Source: Pseudomonas sp. MYb327 (lineage in GTDB: Bacteria; Pseudomonadota; Gammaproteobacteria; Pseudomonadales; Pseudomonadaceae). From it: 64,000 bases of DNA. Of the stretch, positions 37,382 through 46,454 are shown in pieces. The position numbers and the translations under genes are program-made. The stretch covers positions 3,238,001-3,302,000 of the forward strand of contig NZ_CP159258.1 of assembly GCF_040438925.1 (NCBI RefSeq), written 5' to 3'. Numbering within the stretch: position 1 is the first letter of the stretch; every line of letters begins with the position of its first letter. A model generated the notes under the pieces. That model did not search any database, had not been told where the DNA came from, and saw only the letters and a program-made list of their open reading frames with translations.

Positions 37382-39781
37382 TCAATTTGCTTCGCCCTGA
37401 ACCCGATCCCTGCCGCCCTGCTTCGCCGCATAAACCCCTGAGTCCGCCCGCAGCAGCAGTGCATCCACACCTTCGTCGGCCCGCCAACTGGCAATCCCGA
37501 AACTCGCCGTGACCACCCCGACTTCATCGATCGGCGCGCTACGCAGGCTTTGCCATAACTCCACGGCCAACCCATGTGCCTGTTCACCGCCGATGTCCGG
37601 GCAGAGCACCATGAACTCTTCGCCGCCCAAACGGCAGAACACATCCGTACGGCGCAAACGCTGGCCGATTCGCTCGCAAACCGCCTGCAACACCCTATCG
37701 CCGACGGCATGGCCGTACTGATCATTGATGCGCTTGAAATGGTCGATGTCGAGCATGATCACCGACAGCTCGCCACCGCCGCGTTCGACCCGGGCCATCT
37801 CGATGGTCAGGCGCTCCTGGAAATAACGGCGGTTGTGGATGCCGGTCAGGGCATCGGTGATCGATAGCGCCCGCAGTTCCTCTTCCACCCGTTTCATATC
37901 GGAAATGTCCGAGATATAGCCATGCCAGAGCACACCGCCGCCGGGCAATTCCTCCGGGGTTGCCTCGCCACGCACCCAACGCAGGCCACGCTGTGGCAGC
38001 TGCACGCGGTATTCCTCGCGCCACGGGCTGACGGTGTCCGCCGAGGCACGGATCGAGGCACGGACGCGGGTGGTGTCCTGGGGATGAATCCGCGTGAAGA
38101 TCGCTTCGGCATCGAGTAGCAGCACGTCTGGATCGAGTTCGTAGATCTCGCGGATGCCGTCACTGGCATAAATCACGCTGAAGCGACCGTCGAACTCCAT
38201 CTTGAATTGATAGATGCCACCGGGCACATGGGCGCTGAGTTTCTTCAGCAACAAGTCCCGTGCGGCCAGCGCCTCATGCACGCGCTTGCGTTCGGTGATG
38301 TCGATGCAAATCGCCAGATGCCCGACCCACAGACCTTGCTCGTCAAGGACCGGGGTTGCCAGCATGTTGACCGTCAAATGGCTGCCATCACTACGCACCA
38401 GCGTCCACTCCCGCGCCTCGTGACCGTTCTCCTCACCACCTTCGACCAGCATCGCGTGGCAGGCCGGAACCGGTTTGCCGTAGCGGACACTCAATTCCGC
38501 CGAGCGAGCCGTGAGTTCACGGGGCAAGTGCAGATTTTCCAGGGTCATGTGACCCACCACCTCGGCCGCCTTGTAGCCGAGCATCTGCTCGGCGCCGGCA
38601 TTGAAGGTGCTGATCACCCCGCGCAGGTCCGTGGCGATGATTGCCACCTGGGTCGCGGCATTCAGCACGCCGCGCAACTGGCCGTGGGTGCCACGCAGTT
38701 CTTGCTCGCGGGCGCGCAATTCCTCGGTCCGCTGATCGACCATCTTCAGCGCCCGTTGCCGTTGACTGACCAGCACATAGAGCAAGGCGCTGAGTAACAC
38801 GCTGAGCAAACCACCGAGCACTACCAGGGTAGTCACCGACGAATGGTTGGCCTGCAGGAAAGCCTCGCTGGGCAGGATATCGACCTGATAATCATGGTCG
38901 GCCAGGCGTAACAGCCGGGTCGCGGACAAATTACTGAGGGCCGGTGCATTCGGCGATTCGAACAGCGCTTCGTGCTGGTCGTTCGTGGAGAGGTCGAGGA
39001 TGCGTACCGAGAGGTAATCACGGTCCGCCTCCGGCAAGCCGTCCGCCAGCAACTGGCGCATGCTGATCACCGCCATGACGTAGCCAAACGGTTTGCGGGT
39101 GGGGTCATTGGGGCTGTTGCGCAACATGACCGGCGCAACCAGCAGCACCCCCCGTGCATAAGCCGGCTCGATGCTGACCAGATGCATCGGTTGTGACACC
39201 GCCATGCCGCGGTGCTGGTCGGCCCGTTCCAGGGTGGCTCGGCGCATCGGCTGCGCCAGCAAGTCGTAGCCGAGCGGCGCACCGAGTTTGCTCTGAGTCT
39301 GGCTGTACAGCACCACCACATACTCATCCCGCTCGTTGGCCAACTGCAGTTGGCCGTCGGCATTGAGATCGCGCAGGGTAAAACCGCTCAACCCCTCCTC
39401 CCGCGCACGCTGTTCGAACGCCGCGCGATCGTCACGACTTACCCGCTCGGCAAAGGAATAGGCCTGGGTCCGGTGTAATAAAGGTTGGGTGTAGCCGTCG
39501 AATTCGTCGCGGGAGACCGAATCGGAATTGGCAAAGAACCGGCGCAGGCCATCAAGGCGCTGTTCCTGATCTTCGAAACGTTCTGCGATACGGCTGTAAC
39601 GTTCACTGGCCAGCAGTTGGAAACGTTGCCGCAATTGATGGTGGAACAGGTTCAGCGTCGACCAGGCCAGCAACCCGGTAAGAATCCCGCCGATGAGCAA
39701 AACCAACAGCGCGACCAGCCAGGCCGAGACATCTTCGCTGATAAACCCCAGGATTTTTGGGCGCACGGCGTGTAACGACAT
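37382..39781 (-). CDS. Membrane diguanylate cyclase with CHASE, PAS and GGDEF domains
   Basis: The 799-residue protein should make cyclic di-GMP in response to a periplasmic signal. A transmembrane segment near residues 18-42 leads into a CHASE sensor (residues about 70-300, including SRDDRAAFEQRA), then a second membrane segment near 315-340 (LVVLGGLLSVLLSALLYVLV). A coiled linker and two PAS domains (QLRGVLNAATQVAIIATDLR, then PGGIYQFKMEFDGRF) follow. The GGDEF domain reads RLGGEEFMV. An inhibitory I-site RRTD lies 5 residues before GGEEF. No EAL domain is present. It is transcribed alone. Confidence 0.93.
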   Translation of the reverse strand: MSLHAVRPKILGFISEDVSAWLVALLVLLIGGILTGLLAWSTLNLFHHQLRQRFQLLASERYSRIAERFEDQEQRLDGLRRFFANSDSVSRDEFDGYTQPLLHRTQAYSFAERVSRDDRAAFEQRAREEGLSGFTLRDLNADGQLQLANERDEYVVVLYSQTQSKLGAPLGYDLLAQPMRRATLERADQHRGMAVSQPMHLVSIEPAYARGVLLVAPVMLRNSPNDPTRKPFGYVMAVISMRQLLADGLPEADRDYLSVRILDLSTNDQHEALFESPNAPALSNLSATRLLRLADHDYQVDILPSEAFLQANHSSVTTLVVLGGLLSVLLSALLYVLVSQRQRALKMVDQRTEELRAREQELRGTHGQLRGVLNAATQVAIIATDLRGVISTFNAGAEQMLGYKAAEVVGHMTLENLHLPRELTARSAELSVRYGKPVPACHAMLVEGGEENGHEAREWTLVRSDGSHLTVNMLATPVLDEQGLWVGHLAICIDITERKRVHEALAARDLLLKKLSAHVPGGIYQFKMEFDGRFSVIYASDGIREIYELDPDVLLLDAEAIFTRIHPQDTTRVRASIRASADTVSPWREEYRVQLPQRGLRWVRGEATPEELPGGGVLWHGYISDISDMKRVEEELRALSITDALTGIHNRRYFQERLTIEMARVERGGGELSVIMLDIDHFKRINDQYGHAVGDRVLQAVCERIGQRLRRTDVFCRLGGEEFMVLCPDIGGEQAHGLAVELWQSLRSAPIDEVGVVTASFGIASWRADEGVDALLLRADSGVYAAKQGGRDRVQGEAN

Positions 39782-39923
39782 AAACGCAACTCAAAACGCC
39801 AGGTGCGGGAAAGCCCTTTGGCCCTGAGTTGAGTTATAGCTATTAGCCACTAATTTGACCAGTCCCGAAAGAATCCAAGAGCCTTTTAAAATCAAGGCTC
39901 TGTGGATCCAATCTTTTCAGGTG

Positions 39924-42194
39924 TCAACGAGCCGTGATTTTCCAGGCGCGGTGAATCTTGGCGTTACGGGCAAAATCCGGATCGATGGTCTGGGCGGTGA
40001 TCTCTTCGATCGCATAGCGCTCGGAAAGATTGGCCTCCAGTTCGAACTTGCGGAAGTTGTTGGAGAAGTACAGCACCCCGCCCGGAGCCAGTCGTGCCAT
40101 GGCCAGGTCGATCAACTGCACCTGGTCACGCTGTACGTCGAAGATGCCTTCCATGCGCTTGGAGTTGGAGAAGGTCGGCGGGTCGATGAAGATCAGGTCG
40201 TACTCATCGCGGCTGGCTTCCAGCCAAACCATGACATCGCTCTGCTCCAGTCGGTTCTTGTCGGAGAAGCCGTTCAGCGACAGGTTGCGCCGCGCCCAGT
40301 CCAGGTAAGTTTTCGACAGGTCGACGCTGGTGGTACTGCGCGCGCCGCCCTTCGCCGCGTGAACACTGGCGGTGGCGGTGTAGCAATACAGATTGAGGAA
40401 CCGCTTGCCGGCGGCCTCTTTCTGAATGCGCATGCGCATTGGCCGGTGGTCGAGGAACAGCCCGGTGTCGAGGTAATCGGTGAGGTTGACCAGCAGCTTC
40501 ACGCCGCCTTCATTGACCTCGACGAACTTGCCCTGCGCCGCCTGACGTTCGTATTGCTTGGTGCCGCTTTGACGTTCGCGGCGCTTGACCACCACGCGGC
40601 TCTTGTCGATGTTCAAGGCCTGCGGGATCGCTGCCAGGGCATCGAACATGCGCGCCGAGGCTTTTTCCGGATCGATGGACTTCGGTGCGGCGTATTCCTG
40701 GACGTGGACCCAATCGTGATACAGGTCGATGGCCATGGAGTATTCCGGCATGTCGGCATCGTAGACGCGGTAGCAATCGATGCCTTCACGCTTGACCCAC
40801 TTGCCCAGTGCCTTGAGGTTTTTCTGCAGGCGGTTGGCAAACATCTGCCCGCCTTCGCTCAGGCGCGGCTGCTCGATTACCGGCGCGGGTGCCGGAGCCG
40901 GTTTGATCGGATTGCCGTTTTTGTTGTACTTGCGCTCTTGCGGCTCGTTCGGCGCCTGATCGTAGTCAGCCTGTTCGCGCTCGGCCTGACGCTGTTCAGG
41001 CGTGCGACGCTCGCCGGTGACGAATTGATCCGGCAGCACTTTGATCAGCAGCAGCTTGCACGGCAAGGCGCCGTTCCAGAACGAATACTGTTTGTGGCTG
41101 CGGATGCCCATGCGCTTGCCCAGGTCCGGCGCGCCGGTGAAGACCGCCGCTTCCCAGTTCAGACAGGCCTGACGCAGACGCTCGCCGAGGTTCTGGTAGA
41201 GGTAGAGCAGACTCGCCTCGTCGCCCAGACGCTCGCCGTACGGAGGGTTACAGATCACCAGGCCCTTCTGGTTCTGGTCCGGACGCGGCTCGAAGGTCGC
41301 GACTTCGCCCTGGTAGATCTTGATCCACTCGCTCAGGCCGGCACGCTCGACGTTGTTGCGGCCCGGTTGAATCAGGCGCGGGTCGGCTTCGTAACCGCGA
41401 ATCCACAGCGGCGGCTTGGCCAGGCCGGCAGCGGCACGCTCACTGGCCTCTTCATGCAGTTTTTTCCACAGCGCCGGCACGTGGCCGAGCCATGCGGTGA
41501 AGCCCCATTGCTCGCGGCGCAGGTTTGGCGCCATGTCGGCGGCGATCATCGCCGCTTCGACCAGGAAGGTACCGACACCGCACATCGGGTCCGCCAACGC
41601 GCCACCTTCGGCGGCGATACGTGGCCAGCCAGAACGGATCAGGATCGCAGCCGCAAGGTTTTCCTTCAGCGGCGCGGCACCCTGCTGCAAGCGATAACCG
41701 CGCTGGTGCAGGCTGTGGCCGGACAGGTCGAGGGAGAGAATCGCTTCGCCACGGTCCAGGCGCAGGTGAATGCGCAGGTCCGGGTTAAGCTTGTCGATGG
41801 ACGGGCGGTCACCCTGCGGGGTGCGCAGTTTATCGACGATGGCGTCCTTGACCTTCAAGGCGCCGAAGTGGGTGTTGTCGATTCCCGAGCCGTGACCGCT
41901 GAACTCGACGGCCAGAGTGCCGTCGTTGAGCATATGGTCTTGCCACTCGATATCGAGCACGCCGTGGTAAAGGTCTTCGGCGTCCTTCATCGGGAAGCGC
42001 TTGAGCACCAGCAACACGCGGTTCGCCAGGCGCGACCACAGGCACAGGCGATAAGCGGTTTCCATGGTGGCCATGCCGCGCACGGCAGAGGTGTGCTCAC
42101 GTGCTTCCTCAAGGCCAAGCCCGACGGCTTCCTCGATGAGCAGGCCTTCAAGACCTTTAGGGCAAGTGAGGAAGAGTTCGAAACGATCGGACAT
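39924..42194 (-). CDS. rlmKL: Bifunctional 23S rRNA methyltransferase RlmKL
   Basis: The 756-residue enzyme is predicted to make m2G2445 and m7G2069 in 23S rRNA. A THUMP domain lies in the N-terminal 170 residues, followed by the RlmL methyltransferase with NPPYGERLG. The second half is the RlmK-type methyltransferase, with LYCYTATASVHAAKGGA and FIDPPTFSNS. The two parts are joined by a charged linker with prolines (PIKPAPAPAPVIEQ). ATG 42194 gives the family start MSDRFELFLTCPKGLE and is preferred to an upstream codon at 42230. The gene is divergent from rmf. Confidence 0.95.
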   Translation of the reverse strand: MSDRFELFLTCPKGLEGLLIEEAVGLGLEEAREHTSAVRGMATMETAYRLCLWSRLANRVLLVLKRFPMKDAEDLYHGVLDIEWQDHMLNDGTLAVEFSGHGSGIDNTHFGALKVKDAIVDKLRTPQGDRPSIDKLNPDLRIHLRLDRGEAILSLDLSGHSLHQRGYRLQQGAAPLKENLAAAILIRSGWPRIAAEGGALADPMCGVGTFLVEAAMIAADMAPNLRREQWGFTAWLGHVPALWKKLHEEASERAAAGLAKPPLWIRGYEADPRLIQPGRNNVERAGLSEWIKIYQGEVATFEPRPDQNQKGLVICNPPYGERLGDEASLLYLYQNLGERLRQACLNWEAAVFTGAPDLGKRMGIRSHKQYSFWNGALPCKLLLIKVLPDQFVTGERRTPEQRQAEREQADYDQAPNEPQERKYNKNGNPIKPAPAPAPVIEQPRLSEGGQMFANRLQKNLKALGKWVKREGIDCYRVYDADMPEYSMAIDLYHDWVHVQEYAAPKSIDPEKASARMFDALAAIPQALNIDKSRVVVKRRERQSGTKQYERQAAQGKFVEVNEGGVKLLVNLTDYLDTGLFLDHRPMRMRIQKEAAGKRFLNLYCYTATASVHAAKGGARSTTSVDLSKTYLDWARRNLSLNGFSDKNRLEQSDVMVWLEASRDEYDLIFIDPPTFSNSKRMEGIFDVQRDQVQLIDLAMARLAPGGVLYFSNNFRKFELEANLSERYAIEEITAQTIDPDFARNAKIHRAWKITAR

Positions 42195-42724
42195 GGGAAT
42201 ACCAGAGCCTTTAGCTGAGTGGACCGGCAACGCATTGCCGGCCCGGTTTTCAATCAGGCGCTTTTCTCGAAGAGCGCCCGCGTGGCACGAAGGTGTGCCG
42301 TTCCACCCCTGCTGCTCGGGTTAAATGAGCTTAGATGCAAGGACAGATAAAAAAGTTGATGCAACAAAATGTCATAAGTCGACCCTTCGTCGAATAATGC
42401 CGCTGAGCAACGCGAGGCATTCTCACCAAAGGATTAACCCCGTCATTCTGCGGGGCGCCGATCATACAGGGCTTTGGCCAATAAATACGCGCCAGACATC
42501 ATGTTACTTATGGCCTTAGCATCTTTATGGTTACGTTCTTATGACAAATCGATCATTCCCTCGATGTGACGCATTGGTTAGAACTCAACACAGGTTGGCG
42601 CCGCAACGACGCCAACACCCTTGGCTCGCCACGCCGGCAGCGAGCCCCAACGGCAGAGTTTTTCTGCCAGACCTCAATTGAGGTCGACGCGATAAAAACA
42701 GTCAACAAGTGAGGGCTACACCCT
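42195..42724. other. Long regulatory gap between rlmKL and rmf
   Basis: About 530 bases without a supported gene. A hairpin GTTGGCG/CGCCAAC lies at 42,594-42,616, and the ribosome site GAGGG is just before rmf. Such a long leader fits a growth-phase-controlled gene, but promoter elements could not be placed with confidence. Confidence 0.5.
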
Positions 42725-42940
42725 ATGAGAAGACTTAAGCGTGATCCGTTGGAAAGAGCATTTTTGCGCGGATATCAATATGGCGTTGGTGGTAAATCCC
42801 GTGAGCTTTGCCCATTTACTCTACCGTCGGTACGCCAAGCCTGGATTAACGGCTGGCGAGAAGGACGCGGCGACAACTGGGACGGTATGACCGGCACTGC
42901 GGGAATCCACAGACTCAACGAACTTCACGCCGTCGGCTAA
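42725..42940 (+). CDS. rmf: Ribosome modulation factor
   Basis: The 71-residue basic protein turns 70S ribosomes into inactive 100S dimers when growth slows. It matches the family over its length: MRRLKRDPLERAFLRGYQYG, the CPFTLPSVRQAWINGWREGR core, and a C-terminal tail. GAGGG lies about 9 bases before the ATG. A strong terminator follows after 87 bases, so the message is monocistronic. The long upstream gap is expected for stationary-phase control. Confidence 0.96.
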   Translation: MRRLKRDPLERAFLRGYQYGVGGKSRELCPFTLPSVRQAWINGWREGRGDNWDGMTGTAGIHRLNELHAVG

Positions 42941-43027
42941 ACACAGGGCACAACACTCCGACACGACAATCTGATTAGTAACGAATTAACCACGCACGTC
43001 CCATCCGGACGGCGGGCTACGGCCCAG

Positions 43028-43053
43028 GGGCTCCTTTAAAGGGGCCCTTTTTT
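43028..43053 (+). terminator. Intrinsic terminator of rmf
   Basis: GGGCTCCTTT and AAAGGGGCCC are complementary over 10 bases, followed by six T residues. Confidence 0.92.
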
Positions 43054-43082
43054 ATGCCTGCTTTTTGGTTTGACACGCCCCC

Positions 43083-43152
43083 CTGTAGGAGCCCGGCTGG
43101 CCGGCGATGGCGTCCTTGAGATCGCCATCGCCGGCCAGCCGAGCTACTACAG
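43083..43152. repeat. REP pair between rmf and pyrD
   Basis: CTGTAGGAGCCCGGCTGGCC and the inverse-like GGCCAGCCGAGCTACTACAG flank an inner GATGGCG/CGCCATC stem. The element ends right at the pyrD stop codon. Confidence 0.85.
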
Positions 43153-43154
43153 AA

Positions 43155-44174
43155 TCAGCGCAGGGCTGCGATAGCGTCGACGGATTCGCGGATGAGCGCC
43201 GGGCCTTTATAGATGAAGCCCGAGTAGATCTGCACCAGGCTCGCACCGGCAGTGATCTTCTCCGCCGCGTGTTTGCCTTCGGTGATGCCACCGGCAGCGA
43301 TGATCGGCAAGCGACCACCCAACTCTGCCGCCAGCACCTTCACGGTGTGGGTGCTCTTGTCGCGAACCGGTGCGCCCGACAGACCGCCCGCCTCGTCACC
43401 GTGTTCCATGCCTTCGACGCCGACGCGGCTCAGGGTGGTGTTGGTGGCGATGACCGCGTCCATACCGGTTTCGATCAATGCCTGCGCGACTTGCGCGGTT
43501 TCTTCGTCGGTCATGTCCGGGGCGATCTTGATCGCCAGCGGCACGTGTTTACCGTGACGCAACGCCAGCTCAGCGCGACGCGCGGCCAGGTCGGCCAGCA
43601 GTTGCTTGAGCGAGTCACCAAATTGCAGGCTGCGCAGGCCCGGCGTGTTCGGCGAGCTTACGTTGACCGTCACATAGCTGGCGTGGGCGTAAACCTTGTC
43701 CAGGCAAATCAGGTAGTCATCAACCGCGCGCTCGACCGGAGTATCGAAGTTCTTGCCGATGTTGATGCCCAGCACGCCCTTGTACTTGGCGGCTGCCACG
43801 CGAGCCAGCAGATGATCGACGCCGAGATTGTTGAAGCCCATGCGATTGATGATCGCCTCGGCTTCCGGCAGACGGAACAAGCGTGGTTTCGGATTGCCCG
43901 GCTGCGGACGCGGAGTGATGGTACCGATTTCGACAAACCCGAAACCCAGTTGCGCGAAACCGTCGATGGCCGCGCCGTTCTTGTCCAGACCAGCCGCCAA
44001 CCCCACCGGGTTGGGGAAATCCAGGCCCATGACCGTCACCGGCTTCTTCGCCGGCGCCTTGCACAGCAAACCGTTGAGGCCCAAACGGCCACCCGCGCCA
44101 ATCAAATCCAGGGACAGATCGTGGGAGGTTTCCGGGGAAAGTTTGAACAACAGCTGACGGGCCAGGGTGTACAT
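43155..44174 (-). CDS. pyrD: Dihydroorotate dehydrogenase (quinone)
   Basis: The 339-residue class 2 enzyme oxidises dihydroorotate to orotate at the inner membrane, passing electrons to quinone in pyrimidine synthesis. The N-terminal helical membrane-binding segment ([20 protein letters not shown]) is followed by [40 protein letters not shown] with the catalytic serine, and C-terminal phosphate-binding GGITEGKHA and [16 protein letters not shown] 44174 gives the usual N-terminus; the frame is open for 42 more codons upstream without support. It is divergent from nasS. Confidence 0.96.
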   Translation of the reverse strand: MYTLARQLLFKLSPETSHDLSLDLIGAGGRLGLNGLLCKAPAKKPVTVMGLDFPNPVGLAAGLDKNGAAIDGFAQLGFGFVEIGTITPRPQPGNPKPRLFRLPEAEAIINRMGFNNLGVDHLLARVAAAKYKGVLGINIGKNFDTPVERAVDDYLICLDKVYAHASYVTVNVSSPNTPGLRSLQFGDSLKQLLADLAARRAELALRHGKHVPLAIKIAPDMTDEETAQVAQALIETGMDAVIATNTTLSRVGVEGMEHGDEAGGLSGAPVRDKSTHTVKVLAAELGGRLPIIAAGGITEGKHAAEKITAGASLVQIYSGFIYKGPALIRESVDAIAALR

Positions 44175-44402
44175 GGGCGGATTTGACTCTGGGCTACGAA
44201 ATGTGGCGGCGATTATAGCCGGGCACGGGTCCACAGGCGAGGTGCGCGGCAAAGTCTGCGGGCGATGGCATATGCCTTGCACTCTTATGAGCATCAGCAC
44301 TCATGTCAACGGCGGGATGAGTGTCAGGACAATGGCGTCGTCATCCGGTCTTTCTTGCGCATAGACCTGGAACGACGCTTTTTTTTCGAAGGTGCAAAAG
44401 CA

Positions 44403-45614
44403 ATGAACGAACCATCAGCCGGCCCACTGGCCTGGGTCAACGGCAGCGATGCCCCGGAAAAGAGCGAAATCAACCTCGGTTTCATGGCCCTGAGCGACTG
44501 CGCCTCGGTAGTCGTCGCCGCCACTCAGGGCTTCGCTCAGCCCTACGGCCTGACGCTCAACCTCAAGCGCCAATCGTCCTGGGCCAATCTGCGCGACAAA
44601 CTGGACAGCGGTGAACTCGATGCCGCCCATAGCCTGTACGGTTTGATCTACGCCGTGCACCTGGGCATCGGCGGCGTGGCGCCGACCGACATGGCCGTGC
44701 TCATGGGACTGAACCAGAACGGTCAGAGCATCAACCTCTCCCATGGCTTGCAGGGTCTCGGCGTGACCGGTCCTGAAGCACTTCACCGGCACGTGCACCA
44801 AAGTCGCCCAAAACTGACTTTCGCCCAGACTTTTCCTACCGGCACCCACGCCATGTGGCTGTATTACTGGCTCGCCAGTCAGGGCATCCATCCGTTGCTG
44901 GACGTCGACAGCGTTGTTGTACCGCCGCCGCAAATGATCGCGCATTTGCAAGCAGGGCGCATTGACGGGTTCTGTGTTGGCGAACCGTGGTCGGCCAGCG
45001 CGGTGCAGCAGGATCTTGGATTCACGATGGCGACTACCCAAACCATCTGGCCCGATCATCCGGAAAAAGTCTTGGGCTGCACTCGCGAATTCGTCGAGCA
45101 ATACCCCAACACCGCCCGCGCCTTGGTGATGGCGATTCTGGAGGCCAGCCGTTTCATCGAAGAAAGTAGCGAGAATCGCCGCAGCACCGCGCAATTGCTC
45201 AGTGCGCCGCAGTACCTCGACGCTCCGCTCGAATGCATCGAGCCGCGTCTGCTGGGCGACTACGCCGACGGTCTCGGTCACCGCTGGCAAGACCCGCACG
45301 CCCTGCGCTTTCATGGCGAAGGCGAGGTCAACCTGCCGTACCTGTCCGATGGCATGTGGTTCATGACCCAGTTCCGGCGCTGGGGTTTGTTGCGCGACGA
45401 CCCGGATTACCTCGCCGTGGCCCGTAAAGTCCAACAACTAGACTTGTATCGTGAAGCGGCCAGCGCGGTCGGCGTCGTTGCAACGGCCAGGGAGATGCGC
45501 AGCAGTCAGTTAATCGACGGCAAGGTTTGGGACGGTTCGGACCCGGCCGGTTATGCCCGCAGTTTCAAACTGCACGCCCTGAGCGACAGCTCAGCCCTTC
45601 TTGCCAGCCGCTGA
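44403..45614 (+). CDS. nasS: Nitrate sensor NasS (NrtA/CmpA-like binding protein without signal peptide)
   Basis: The 403-residue protein resembles the periplasmic nitrate-binding proteins NrtA/CmpA (LGFMALSDCASVVVAATQGF, TFPTGTHAMWLYYWLASQGI, and GFCVGEPWSASAV) but has no signal peptide, so it stays in the cytoplasm. This is the NasS layout: it binds NasT when nitrate is absent and releases it when nitrate or nitrite is bound. The frame is open from 44265, but ATG 44403 starts the conserved protein and follows AAGGTG. It is 15 bases before nasT, so the pair is one operon. Confidence 0.93.
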   Translation: MNEPSAGPLAWVNGSDAPEKSEINLGFMALSDCASVVVAATQGFAQPYGLTLNLKRQSSWANLRDKLDSGELDAAHSLYGLIYAVHLGIGGVAPTDMAVLMGLNQNGQSINLSHGLQGLGVTGPEALHRHVHQSRPKLTFAQTFPTGTHAMWLYYWLASQGIHPLLDVDSVVVPPPQMIAHLQAGRIDGFCVGEPWSASAVQQDLGFTMATTQTIWPDHPEKVLGCTREFVEQYPNTARALVMAILEASRFIEESSENRRSTAQLLSAPQYLDAPLECIEPRLLGDYADGLGHRWQDPHALRFHGEGEVNLPYLSDGMWFMTQFRRWGLLRDDPDYLAVARKVQQLDLYREAASAVGVVATAREMRSSQLIDGKVWDGSDPAGYARSFKLHALSDSSALLASR

Positions 45615-45629
45615 CAGGAGCTTGCGAAT

Positions 45630-46205
45630 ATGTTGCGAATCCTGCTGATCAACGACACCGCGAAAAAAGTCGGACGCCTGAAAGCGGCCCTCACCGAAGC
45701 CGGCTTCGAAGTAATCGACGAATCCGGGTTGACCATCGACTTGCCCGAGCGCGTCGAAACAGTGCGCCCGGACGTGATTCTGATCGATACCGAGTCACCG
45801 GGCCGCGATGTGATGGAGCAAGTGGTGCTGGTGAGCCGCGATCAGCCTCGACCGATCGTCATGTTTACCGACGAACACGACCCCGATGTGATGCGCCAGG
45901 CAATCAAGTCCGGGGTCAGTGCCTACATCGTCGAAGGCATTCACGCACAACGCTTGCAGCCGATACTCGACGTGGCCATGGCGCGCTTCGAAAGCGACCA
46001 GGCTCTGCGTGCGCAATTGCATGCCCGCGACCAACAACTGGCCGAGCGCAAGCGCATCGAGCTGGCCAAAGGGCTGCTGATGAAAATGAAGGACTGCAAC
46101 GAGGAAGAGGCCTACACCCTGATGCGCCGCCAGGCGATGAGCCGCCAGCAGAAGCTGATCCAGGTCGCGGAGCAGATTATTGCCATGAGTGAATTGCTGG
46201 GCTGA
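45630..46205 (+). CDS. nasT: Transcription antiterminator NasT (receiver plus ANTAR RNA-binding domain)
   Basis: The 191-residue protein has an N-terminal receiver domain (MLRILLINDTAKKVGRLKAA; the phosphorylated Asp would be in VILIDTESPG) and a C-terminal ANTAR domain (ELAKGLLMKMKDCNEEEAYT, with the AKGLLM and EEEAY core). ANTAR proteins bind paired RNA hairpins with hexaloops and prevent termination. Candidate targets lie just downstream at 46,276-46,360 and at 49,509-49,602. NasS is expected to hold NasT inactive without nitrate. It is immediately after nasS. Confidence 0.95.
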   Translation: MLRILLINDTAKKVGRLKAALTEAGFEVIDESGLTIDLPERVETVRPDVILIDTESPGRDVMEQVVLVSRDQPRPIVMFTDEHDPDVMRQAIKSGVSAYIVEGIHAQRLQPILDVAMARFESDQALRAQLHARDQQLAERKRIELAKGLLMKMKDCNEEEAYTLMRRQAMSRQQKLIQVAEQIIAMSELLG

Positions 46206-46245
46206 CTCGCCACAGGAAATCCTTCTAACCATAACTGTTGATGGT

Positions 46246-46261
46246 TGGCACAGATCTCGCT
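46246..46261 (+). promoter_or_regulatory. Sigma-54-like promoter of the nitrate transporter operon
   Basis: TGGCAC at 46246-46251 and GC at 46259-46260 give the GG-N10-GC spacing of sigma-54 promoters. The -12 element reads TCGCT instead of TTGCA, so it is imperfect. The predicted start near 46,273 lies just before the first leader hairpin. Nitrogen control by NtrC would be expected. Confidence 0.65.
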
Positions 46262-46275
46262 AAGCAATCATCACA

Positions 46276-46360
46276 GGTAACCAACGGCGGTTGCCCCACC
46301 TACGACAAAGACGTCGCTCACCTTATTTGCCCCATGGCGAATCCGGTGGCGGCGTTTTTT
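46276..46360 (+). promoter_or_regulatory. NasT-type antitermination leader before the nitrate transporter
   Basis: Hairpin 1 (46276-46295) has a 7-pair stem GGTAACC/GGTTGCC (one G-U) and hexaloop AACGGC. Hairpin 2 (46303-46316) has CGAC/GTCG and hexaloop AAAGAC. Both loops have A at position 1 and G at position 4, the known ANTAR target rule. A terminator-like hairpin at 46,329-46,354 followed by TTTTTT comes next. This is the layout of ANTAR-controlled leaders. Confidence 0.82.
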
Positions 46361-46454
46361 AGTTTTGGCCCCATTGCCCGGGGCCGGTGGTGCAGCCCTA
46401 CGGCGCCCCACCAGCCTGACTCCCGTTCGAGACTCCTATCAGCTGAGGTGCGCG

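Noticed and set aside
46226..46247. Hairpin TAACCAT/ATGGTTG as first NasT target
   Set aside because: It overlaps the sigma-54-like promoter and would not be transcribed; two better hexaloop hairpins lie downstream of the predicted start.
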